Source of the DNA: Candidatus Benthicola azotiphorus
GTDB taxonomy: Bacteria > Gemmatimonadota > Gemmatimonadetes > Palauibacterales > Palauibacteraceae
Length of the DNA stretch: 7,724 nt
Reading direction: 5' to 3'
Assembly (NCBI GenBank): GCA_947581745.1
Contig: CANPVW010000205.1
Span: 1-7,724, forward strand
The notes beneath the pieces were generated by a model. It made no database searches, was not told where the DNA came from, and was given only the letters and a program-made list of their open reading frames with translations. Shown here in pieces: positions 1-5,702 of this stretch. Numbering within the stretch: position 1 is the first letter of the stretch; the number at the start of each line of letters is the position of its first letter. The translations under genes were made by a program, and so were the position numbers.

Positions 1-2
1 TT

Positions 3-524
3 CCGGATCGCCCGTTCGTCTACGACAAGCTCACGGGCGCCGAGCTTCTGCGGTTCTCTGCCGGACTGTTCGGCCTTCGTGGACCCGCCGTGGAGAACCG
101 AATCGACGAGTTGCTGGAACTGTGGGACCTCGTGCCGTGGAAGGACCAGCTCGTCGAGTCGTATTCGCACGGGATGAGGCAGAAGCTGATCATTTCGTCG
201 GCCCTGATCCACCGGCCCCGGGTCCTCGTCGTGGACGAGCCGATGGTGGGGCTCGACCCGCGGTCGGCCTGGCTGCTGAAGGACGTCCTTCGGACGTTCG
301 CGGACGGTGGCGGCACCGTGCTGGTGTCGACGCATACGCTGGAGCTGGCGGAGAGCCTGTGTGACCGACTGGCCGTGATCGACAGGGGAAAGGTCGTCGC
401 GTCAGGCTCGATCGACGATCTGCGACGCGCGGCCCGTTCGGAAGCAGCCGGGCTCGAGGAGATCTTCCTCAAGATCACCCGGGGCGCGACGGATTCCACG
501 ATCGCGCGTGTGGTGGGGCAATGA
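3..524 (+). CDS. ABC transporter ATP-binding protein, C-terminal part (5' end cut by window)
   Basis: This is the ATPase subunit of an ABC transporter, which hydrolyses ATP at the cytoplasmic face to drive the permease encoded next. The first whole codon is at 3; the 173 visible residues begin after the Walker A and Q-loop region, which lies outside the window. Visible motifs, numbered from position 3, are a degenerate signature YSHGM (54-58, in place of LSGGQ) followed by RQK, Walker B VLVVDEP (74-80), D-loop GLDP (83-86) and switch histidine VSTHT (His111). YSHGM-type signatures are common in ABC-2 export ATPases. The GTG at 90 is an internal valine, not the start, because the frame is open to the window edge with family-like sequence (YDKLTGAELLRF). 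Its stop overlaps the permease start as ATGA, so the two are almost certainly cotranscribed and translationally coupled. The substrate cannot be told. Confidence 0.95.
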   Translation, partial: PDRPFVYDKLTGAELLRFSAGLFGLRGPAVENRIDELLELWDLVPWKDQLVESYSHGMRQKLIISSALIHRPRVLVVDEPMVGLDPRSAWLLKDVLRTFADGGGTVLVSTHTLELAESLCDRLAVIDRGKVVASGSIDDLRRAARSEAAGLEEIFLKITRGATDSTIARVVGQ

Positions 525-2215
525 GCGTCGGACGCGAATACGTCCTCCTCCTCGCTCCCAAGGTCCTCTCGACGCGGCGCCGAGGCGCCGCGGGCCGCGG
601 TCGGTGGGGCCGCGCCGTCATGGTTCTCGGAGTGGGGGCGGCCGCATGGCCGTTCATCTACGTGACGCTCACGCGACTGCTGCGAGTGCTCCGGGAAGTC
701 GAAGAAGTGGGCCCGCTGCTCGCGTCCAAGCTCCTGGCGCTCGGCCTGCTCGTGTTCCTGGGCATCCTCCTCCTGTCGAACCTGATCGCCGCCCTGTCGA
801 GCTTCTTTCTCTCGAAGGACCTGCCGTGGATACGCGCGGCGCCGGTCGACTGGCTTTCCGTCTATCTCTCGCGTCTGACCGAGACGCTGGTGAGCTCGTC
901 CTGGATGGTCCTGCTGATGCTCGTGCCGATGCTCGCCGCCTATGCGACGGTGTACCGCGGTGGGTGGGAGTTCGTTGCGCTGTCAGTGGCCGCGGTCGTG
1001 CCGTTCCTGGTCATTCCAGCCGCCGTCGGCAGCGCGATCACGCTGTTGCTGGTGCGGTTGTTTCCAGCCCGCCGATCGAGGGACATTCTCGGAATCATCG
1101 CCGTGGCTGCGGTGGGACTGGTCGTGCTCCTGCTGCGAGTCCTGCGGCCGGAACGGCTCGTGAACCCCGAATCGTACCGCAACCTGGTGGACTTCATGGC
1201 CGCCCTGCGGGGTCCCTCCTCTCCCTGGCTCCCGTCGCAATGGGGGGCGGACGTGCTGGCCGGGTTCCTGCAGGGCGGCCTCGATCCCTTTCTGCTGATC
1301 CTTCTCTGGACGACGGCGGCCGGCACGGTCACCGTGGGCGCCGTACTCCATCACACACTCTACGCGAGCTGTTTCACGAAGGCGCAGGAGGGAAACGAGA
1401 ACCGGATCCGGCGCCACGCCGGGTGGGTGTGGCTCGAGCGCGCCGTGAGCCGGATTTCGCTCCAGCGGCAGCAGCTCGTTCTGAAAGACGTCCGCATCTT
1501 CTTCCGAGACACGACGCAGTGGTCGCAGCTGATCATCCTCGGGGTGCTGGTGGTGGTTTACGTCTACAACATGAGAGTCCTGCCACTCGCTTCGGGCGAG
1601 ATGATCACGCGCTACCTGATCACGCTCGTGGTCTTCCTGAATCTGGCGCTTTCGGGTTTCGTGCTCGCGGCGATCGCGGCGCGATTCGTCTTCCCGGCTC
1701 TCAGCCTGGAGGGCCAGACACTGTGGCTTCTCCGGTCCGCTCCCCTGGACGCGGGCACCCTCATCGGCGCCAAGTACTGGGTCGGAGCCGTTCCGCTGAC
1801 CGCCCTGGCGATCCTCCTCACCGGAGTGACCAATCACCTCCTCGGGGTTCCGGCTGCGCTCGCGATCCTCTCCCTGGTCTCGACGGTCGCCCTGAGCCTG
1901 GCCTTCACGGCACAGGCCCTGGCCTGGGGAGTCTACTATCCCGAGTTCGAGTCGGAGAACGCGGCGCAGATCCCGACCTCGATAGGAGGGTTGCTGTTCA
2001 TGCTGGGCGCGGTGATCAACCTGGGGATCGTGCTGGCCGTCCAGGTCTTCATCCTGCGGGGATTCCTCGCTTCCGGGCTGCCCGGCAGGGAGCCGCGCGA
2101 CCCGTGGCTCTGGGAGGTGGGGCTGGCTCTCGCGGCGACCCTCCTGTGCTGTACGGCCGCGGCAGTCCTCCCGTATCGGGCCGCCGTGCGGCGCCTGGAG
2201 GAACTGGAAGCCTGA
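521..2215 (+). CDS. ABC exporter permease, polytopic membrane protein (564 aa)
   Basis: This is a large integral membrane protein, the likely permease partner of the preceding ATPase. I count about 12 hydrophobic segments, roughly at residues 31-50, 71-95, 125-142, 150-180, 187-207, 255-275, 334-352, 362-388, 413-436, 440-468, 487-513 and 531-551. Two stretches resemble the 'putative ABC exporter' permease group: KDVRIFFRDTTQWSQ (322-336) before the second half, and PALSLEGQTLWLLRSAPL (392-409), a charged motif between membrane segments. That length and motif pair fit a permease with both halves in one chain, unlike the shorter ABC-2 permeases of about 250-350 aa. The start at ATG 521 is fixed by the ATGA overlap with the ATPase gene. 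The family call rests on recalled motifs, so ABC-2-like exporter is solid and the exact family is less so. The substrate is unknown. Confidence 0.88.
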   Translation: MSVGREYVLLLAPKVLSTRRRGAAGRGRWGRAVMVLGVGAAAWPFIYVTLTRLLRVLREVEEVGPLLASKLLALGLLVFLGILLLSNLIAALSSFFLSKDLPWIRAAPVDWLSVYLSRLTETLVSSSWMVLLMLVPMLAAYATVYRGGWEFVALSVAAVVPFLVIPAAVGSAITLLLVRLFPARRSRDILGIIAVAAVGLVVLLLRVLRPERLVNPESYRNLVDFMAALRGPSSPWLPSQWGADVLAGFLQGGLDPFLLILLWTTAAGTVTVGAVLHHTLYASCFTKAQEGNENRIRRHAGWVWLERAVSRISLQRQQLVLKDVRIFFRDTTQWSQLIILGVLVVVYVYNMRVLPLASGEMITRYLITLVVFLNLALSGFVLAAIAARFVFPALSLEGQTLWLLRSAPLDAGTLIGAKYWVGAVPLTALAILLTGVTNHLLGVPAALAILSLVSTVALSLAFTAQALAWGVYYPEFESENAAQIPTSIGGLLFMLGAVINLGIVLAVQVFILRGFLASGLPGREPRDPWLWEVGLALAATLLCCTAAAVLPYRAAVRRLEELEA

Positions 2216-2233
2216 GGACGCCCGGTCAACCGG

Positions 2234-3145
2234 TCAGTCGAGTCCTGCCATCGAATGGGCCGCGTTCTCCCGGAACTCCCGGAGTCGCTGGCGGGCGTCA
2301 CGCATCTCGGCGTCCGTGAACAGGCCTTCCTGCTGCGCCAGCAGGAGCTCCTCTCGCTGGCTGTCACTGAGCAGGCCCATCTCCACGGCGAGCACGCCGA
2401 ACTTCTTGCCCGGCTGCTTGCGTTGCTCGAGCAGCACGCGTGCGACCTCGGCCGGAGTCAGGAGGTCCCGTACGAGCGCGACAGTGCCGAGCGCGAAGTG
2501 CCTGGGCACGGGCACCTCGGTGACCGGCGCGCGGTAGGACTCCTCGTCACGCACGAGCCCGCCCTCCAGGGTCATCGGAGTCGGCTCGTGAACGTCTGGT
2601 TCGAAGGACTCGACCGGATCTTCCTTGATGAAGACGATCTCCTCCGCATCGGGGCCGCCGAGCGACTCCACGGGAGGAACGACGTCGCCCATCACGACGG
2701 GGTCCGCGGACCGCTCATCGGACTCTGGCTCCGGTGGGGGCTCCTTCGGAGCGTTCCGCGTGGCGCTCCGGTGAGGGGCGTCGACGGTCCGATCGGCTGA
2801 GGACGTGAAGACCGGCGCCTCGAGACGTTCAGGCGTTTCGCGGTCCACGGGCATGGCGGGCACGAGATCCTCGGGCTCGGAATCGTCCTTGCCCTCCGTG
2901 GTGTCTATGAACCTCTGCAGGACTTCCCATTGCGCGTCGAGGACCTGGCGCTGACGCTTCTGATTGTCGAGAAGGAAGCGGATGCTGAGGAGATGAAGGG
3001 CGTAGAGGCCCAGCGCCCCTGCCGCGGTGGCCAACGTCCGGTTCTGGCTGAACCAGGCCATCGCGGCGACAACCACCGTGACGGCGGTTACGGCCGACAG
3101 GTAATGCCCGCTGTGCTCTCGATCGGCTTCGCCGATTCTGGCCAT
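2234..3145 (-). CDS. Membrane-anchored protein with acidic linker and T2SSE-N-like C-terminal domain (303 aa)
   Basis: I do not recognise this gene as a named protein. The N-terminus has two hydrophobic segments (about 15-32 and 37-58) forming a membrane hairpin. A charged, possibly coiled helix follows (59-85, NQKRQRQVLDAQWEVLQRF). Residues 86-212 are rich in Asp, Glu and Pro and look disordered. Residues 216-275 form a helical domain with the pattern ALGTVALVRDLLTPAEVARVLLEQ followed by FGVLAVEMGLLSDSQREELLLAQQ. This resembles the paired-helix N-terminal domain of GspE/PilB/MshE secretion ATPases (typically LGxxLVxxGxLTxxQLxxALxxQ), but no ATPase follows. ATG 3145 is preferred because GGAGG sits 7 bases upstream on the minus strand; the frame stays open to an ATG at 3277, but that extension is Arg/Pro/Gly-rich and lacks such a site. 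It converges on the permease gene with an 18-base gap and lies 151 bases downstream of the aldolase-like gene. A role as an adaptor or scaffold at the inner membrane is a guess. Confidence 0.8.
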   Translation of the reverse strand: MARIGEADREHSGHYLSAVTAVTVVVAAMAWFSQNRTLATAAGALGLYALHLLSIRFLLDNQKRQRQVLDAQWEVLQRFIDTTEGKDDSEPEDLVPAMPVDRETPERLEAPVFTSSADRTVDAPHRSATRNAPKEPPPEPESDERSADPVVMGDVVPPVESLGGPDAEEIVFIKEDPVESFEPDVHEPTPMTLEGGLVRDEESYRAPVTEVPVPRHFALGTVALVRDLLTPAEVARVLLEQRKQPGKKFGVLAVEMGLLSDSQREELLLAQQEGLFTDAEMRDARQRLREFRENAAHSMAGLD

Positions 3146-3296
3146 CGAGATGCCTCCATCCGCATCGCTCACCCCGCCTCCCGACGGGGTCCACGAGTCG
3201 CCGGGGCGCAGCCACTCGGGTCTGTTACGGTCCGGAAAACACGTACGCCGGACGCTTCCGACGCCCGATGTTTGCATCTCGCGTGCCAGAGAGAGA

Positions 3297-4388
3297 TCAG
3301 CGATGCCGGAGGATAGGCCAGGAATCCACCACTTCGCCTCCCCGAATCACTGAAAAGGCCTCAAAACAGGCCACGGTGAGGCAAGAGTGGTTCGGCAGGA
3401 TGCGAAGCCGGGTGCCTACATCGAACGTCCTGGAGATGACTCCGTGCTCCTGACTGAGCGACGTCAATCGGGCATTTCGCCGGAGCCCGCCGGGAGTCCC
3501 CTCATGGAGGACCTCACCGAAACTGCGCCGCCCCAGCTGAGCCGGTCCGGGGTCGAGGGACATGGAGAGAGCGCCGGCGTCGACCACACAAGTGCCACGC
3601 GCGCTGCTGGTCGAGACGACGGTGGTGAGAACCGTGGCCGCACAGTCTGCCGTCGAGCACGAGCCTAGCACGACCTGCGTATAATCATGCAGTGCGTAGT
3701 TTCCGGGGCGCGCCTCGGTCACTCCGTCCAGAGTCCGATACGCCGACATCGAGGGTGTCGAGCCGACGCTCACGTCAGGCACCGGGATGCCCCGAGCTTC
3801 GAGCTCCGCCGCGAGGGCGGCCATTGTGCTTCGCTCCGCCTCTGCGATCCGGGCCATGTGGCTCCTCGAAGCGGCACGGTAGGCGTCACCCGAGTGGGAG
3901 AGAATCCCCGCCAGCTCCAGTCCACCGTCGATCACTCGTGCGGCCAGATCGAACGGCAGGGACGACCGCGGGTCGACTCCCGCACGTCCATTGCCGCAGT
4001 CGATCTTCAGCCACACCCGATAAGTCCGGCCGCTGTCGATCAGGCCGTCGATCGCCTGCGCCGAGTCGACCACCACGCCGAGACGGACCCGACCGGCGAG
4101 CGCCGCCACTTCGTCGAGCCTGCCCGGGATGACCGGAAAAGCCCACGTTAGGTCGTCGAATCCGGCGTCGGCGAACGCCCGGGCCTCCGGGAGGGTGGAC
4201 ACCGTGATCCCACGGGCTCCGAGCGCACGCTGGGCCATCGCGATCTCGACGCACTTGTGCGTCTTCACGTGTGGCCTCAGGTGGACGCCGAGCTCCTTGC
4301 ATCGACTCGACATCCGCCGGAGGTTTCCTTCCAGCGCGTCGATGTCGAGCAGCAGTGCGGGCGTCGGAATGTCGTGAATCGTGGGCAT
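3297..4388 (-). CDS. D-serine dehydratase / D-threonine aldolase family PLP enzyme (363 aa)
   Basis: This is a fold-type III (alanine racemase-like) PLP enzyme of the metal-activated D-amino acid group. Members dehydrate D-serine to pyruvate and ammonia or cleave D-threonine to glycine and acetaldehyde in the cytoplasm. The N-terminal strand TPALLLDIDALEGNL (9-23) is typical. RPHVKTHK (38-45) carries the likely Schiff-base lysine, Lys42. Other family landmarks are SVGSTPS (207-213, cofactor phosphate region), RPGNYALHD (227-235), EHG (314-316) and PNHSC (332-336). His334 and Cys336 match the His-X-Cys zinc ligands of eukaryotic D-serine dehydratase, so the metal site looks intact. The length of 363 aa is normal. 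ATG 4388 is chosen because the family's N-terminal motif begins a few residues later; no Shine-Dalgarno precedes it, and a leaderless transcript is possible. It diverges from the sigma-factor gene across 98 bases. D-serine, D-threonine or beta-hydroxy analogues cannot be told apart from sequence alone. Confidence 0.92.
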   Translation of the reverse strand: MPTIHDIPTPALLLDIDALEGNLRRMSSRCKELGVHLRPHVKTHKCVEIAMAQRALGARGITVSTLPEARAFADAGFDDLTWAFPVIPGRLDEVAALAGRVRLGVVVDSAQAIDGLIDSGRTYRVWLKIDCGNGRAGVDPRSSLPFDLAARVIDGGLELAGILSHSGDAYRAASRSHMARIAEAERSTMAALAAELEARGIPVPDVSVGSTPSMSAYRTLDGVTEARPGNYALHDYTQVVLGSCSTADCAATVLTTVVSTSSARGTCVVDAGALSMSLDPGPAQLGRRSFGEVLHEGTPGGLRRNARLTSLSQEHGVISRTFDVGTRLRILPNHSCLTVACFEAFSVIRGGEVVDSWPILRHR

Positions 4389-4395
4389 GGACGAG

Positions 4396-4404
4396 ATACT
4401 ACCA
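4396..4404 (-). promoter_or_regulatory. Possible extended -10 promoter for the D-amino acid enzyme gene
   Basis: On the minus strand TGGTAGTAT reads as an extended -10 (TGN plus TAGTAT, four of six matches to TATAAT). It ends 7 bases before the ATG at 4388, so transcription would begin at or next to the start codon and give a leaderless mRNA. That agrees with the missing Shine-Dalgarno. No good -35 is present: the hexamer at 17-base spacing (TGGCAG) matches poorly. Short motifs of this quality arise by chance. Confidence 0.25.
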
Positions 4405-4412
4405 CGATTCCG

Positions 4413-4464
4413 CGGTCACTGCCACGGATAACGGGAGGGTCCGCGGACCGGGGACATGTGACCG
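4413..4464. promoter_or_regulatory. Nested inverted repeats in the divergent intergenic region (candidate operator)
   Basis: A perfect 12-base palindrome GGTCCGCGGACC (4438-4449) lies inside a wider 7-base inverted repeat, CGGTCAC (4413-4419) and GTGACCG (4458-4464). Both lie between the divergent starts at 4388 and 4487, where a regulator of either gene would act. The dyad could bind a dimeric regulator, or as RNA it could form a hairpin in the 5' leader of the sigma-factor mRNA. The high GC raises the chance of random palindromes, so the call is tentative. Confidence 0.35.
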
Positions 4465-4486
4465 TCAGGGGCCGTCCGTCGTCATC

Positions 4487-5056
4487 ATGGTGAAACCCGA
4501 TGCGAGGTCCGATATCCGAAACGTTACCGATGCGGATCTGGTTCGCGAAGCGCTGAGCGGATCGGATCCGGCGTTCGGCGAGCTGGTTCGCCGCTATCAG
4601 GACCTCCTCTACCGCCATGCCGTCAGGATGACGGGGCGGGGGGACGACGCGGAGGATGTCGTGCAGTCCGCCTTCATCAAGGCGCACCGCAACCTGGGGA
4701 AGTGCAGGGACCCGGACAGAGTGGGAGCCTGGCTCTTTCGAATCGCTGCCAACGCCTGCAAGGACTTCCTCAAGGCGAAGCGGGAAACGGTCGGCGTGGA
4801 ACAGATGCCGGGCCTTCCCGCGCCGGACGGAGATCCGGAGCGCGAGGCGGATCTGGGAAGGGTGCGGGACGAGATCGAGCGGGCGCTCGCGCACCTCCCG
4901 GCGGAGCAGAAAGAGGCTTTTCTGATGAAGCACGTGGAGGGGTGGTCGTACATCGAGATGTCGCGGACGCTGAAGGTCTCGGTACCGGCTCTCAAGATGA
5001 GGGTGCACAGGGCCCGGGAGGAGTTGCAGACGCTCCTCCAGGCATACGGGAGTTGA
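4487..5056 (+). CDS. ECF-type RNA polymerase sigma factor (sigma-70 family, 189 aa)
   Basis: This is an alternative sigma factor that directs RNA polymerase to a specific promoter set. Region 2 spans about residues 27-100: AFGELVRRYQDLLYRHAVRM, then the DAEDVVQSAFIKAHRNL core (54-70) and AWLFRIAANACKDFLKAKR (81-99). A short linker with acidic residues follows, then region 4 at about 125-180, with IERALAHLPAEQKEAFLMKH (130-149) and the helix-turn-helix WSYIEMSRTLKVSVPALKMRVHRAREEL region (153-180). There is no region 1.1 or 3, as usual for ECF factors, and 189 aa is typical. ATG 4487 places the start about 15 residues before the conserved DADLVREAL; the frame remains open to 4271, but that part overlaps the divergent gene and is not sigma-like. 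The Shine-Dalgarno is weak: AGGGG lies about 15 bases upstream. The anti-sigma-like gene starts 2 bases after the stop, the classic layout of a sigma and its cognate anti-sigma. Confidence 0.95.
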   Translation: MVKPDARSDIRNVTDADLVREALSGSDPAFGELVRRYQDLLYRHAVRMTGRGDDAEDVVQSAFIKAHRNLGKCRDPDRVGAWLFRIAANACKDFLKAKRETVGVEQMPGLPAPDGDPEREADLGRVRDEIERALAHLPAEQKEAFLMKHVEGWSYIEMSRTLKVSVPALKMRVHRAREELQTLLQAYGS

Positions 5057-5058
5057 GA

Positions 5059-5661
5059 ATGGACAACCGGCTGCAGGCGTACCTGGACGGAGAGCTGACG
5101 CTCGAGGATCTGCCGCTCGAACTCCGGGCGCGAGCCCGGGAGTGGAATGCCCTGATCGACGACATCCGCGATGCGTCGCCGGCGGGTGCGCCGCTCGGGC
5201 TCGACACGCGCATTCTGGCAGCCCTGGATTCCGCGGGCCGCCGGGCCCGTCCGGCCTGGATCACCTGGCTGCTGCGTCCTCGCCTCGTGCCCGTTCCGCC
5301 CGCGGCCGCCCTGGCGGTGCTGGCGGGCCTCTTCCTTATCGTGACGGTGCTCGGGGTCCCCGGTGGTGATGCGATCCCCGAATCCCGCGTGTACGTTCAG
5401 TTCGTCGTCGAGGCGCCCTCGGCCGAAACGGTCCAACTGGTCGGAGACTTCACTGAATGGCAGCCAACCGTCGAGCTCGAGGACGCGGACGGCGATGGTG
5501 TGTGGTCGGGGAGGGTCCCCCTGCTTCCGGGCGTGCACGAGTACATGTTCGTGATCGACGGCTCGGACTGGGTCACCGACCCGAACGCCGCGGGTTACCA
5601 GGACGATGGATTCGGCCAGAAGAACTCGATCGTGGCCGTATCCCCGGTCAGCGGGACCTGA
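5059..5661 (+). CDS. Single-pass anti-sigma-like protein with extracytoplasmic glycogen-binding (CBM48/AMPK-type) domain (200 aa)
   Basis: This is the likely membrane anchor and inhibitor of the sigma factor encoded immediately upstream. Residues 1-60 are a short charged helical cytoplasmic part opening with LQAYLDGELT, the AYLDGEL pattern common at the start of anti-sigma factors. The HxxxCxxC zinc motif of ZAS anti-sigmas is absent. One transmembrane helix follows at about 78-100 (VPVPPAAALAVLAGLFLIVT). Residues 108-196, predicted outside the cytoplasm, match an isoamylase-N/AMPK-beta glycogen-binding fold: LVGDFTEW (127-134), DGDGVWSG (144-151), PGVHEYMFVIDG (157-168), W171 and KNSIVAV (188-194). 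Compared with AMPK beta, the two binding tryptophans (W134, W171) and the Asn (N189) are kept, while the binding Lys is Met163. DADGDG (142-147) resembles a DxDxDG calcium loop. GGGAG lies 6 bases before ATG 5059. That the domain binds sugar is inference; it could be a protein-interaction module. Confidence 0.88.
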   Translation: MDNRLQAYLDGELTLEDLPLELRARAREWNALIDDIRDASPAGAPLGLDTRILAALDSAGRRARPAWITWLLRPRLVPVPPAAALAVLAGLFLIVTVLGVPGGDAIPESRVYVQFVVEAPSAETVQLVGDFTEWQPTVELEDADGDGVWSGRVPLLPGVHEYMFVIDGSDWVTDPNAAGYQDDGFGQKNSIVAVSPVSGT

Positions 5662-5688
5662 AGCCCTCGCTTCGTTGGAGCAGGGAGA

Positions 5689-5700
5689 CCGCGGCCGCGG
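5689..5700. repeat. 12-base perfect palindrome just before the barrel-protein start
   Basis: CCGCGGCCGCGG is its own reverse complement and lies between the candidate Shine-Dalgarno GGGAG (5683-5687) and GTG 5703. As RNA it can form a 4-base CCGC/GCGG stem with a GGCC loop, which would shorten the otherwise too-long gap between the ribosome site and the GTG. In DNA this GC-rich it may be chance. Confidence 0.3.
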
Positions 5701-5702
5701 CC

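Noticed and set aside
983..1837. 284-codon open frame antisense to the permease
   Set aside because: The composition is Arg/His/Gln-rich with no recognisable motif, and it lies wholly inside a well-supported gene on the other strand.
2222..2233. CCGGT-CA-ACCGG inverted repeat in the 18-base gap between the convergent genes, considered as a terminator
   Set aside because: The loop would be only 2 bases, the stem is 5 bases and there is no T-run on either side, so it does not support an intrinsic terminator.
508..2319. 603-codon open frame on the plus strand overlapping the exporter permease
   Set aside because: The translation is Arg/Gly/Pro/Ala-rich with no domain or membrane pattern, while the overlapping frame gives a coherent 12-segment permease coupled to the ATPase. 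It is a high-GC shadow.
2255..2800. 181-codon plus-strand frame opposite the linker-domain protein
   Set aside because: It is antisense to a gene with a good ribosome site, membrane segments and a recognisable C-terminal domain. Its Leu/Glu/His-rich sequence mirrors that gene's codons.
3146..3296. 151-base gap between the two minus-strand genes, searched for a promoter or terminator
   Set aside because: Apart from the GGAGG ribosome site near 3155 I see only a weak TCCGG/CCGGA repeat around 3231-3252 and a GA-rich run. No convincing -35/-10 pair or stem with T-tract was found.
4426..4431. GATAAC as a -10 for the sigma-factor gene
   Set aside because: It matches only four of six bases and has no acceptable -35 or extended -10, and no recognisable ECF autoregulatory promoter was found.
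4277..5538. Minus-strand open frames of 243 and 309 codons opposite the sigma and anti-sigma genes
   Set aside because: Both are antisense to clearly identified genes and show only low-complexity Arg/His/Pro-rich sequence.
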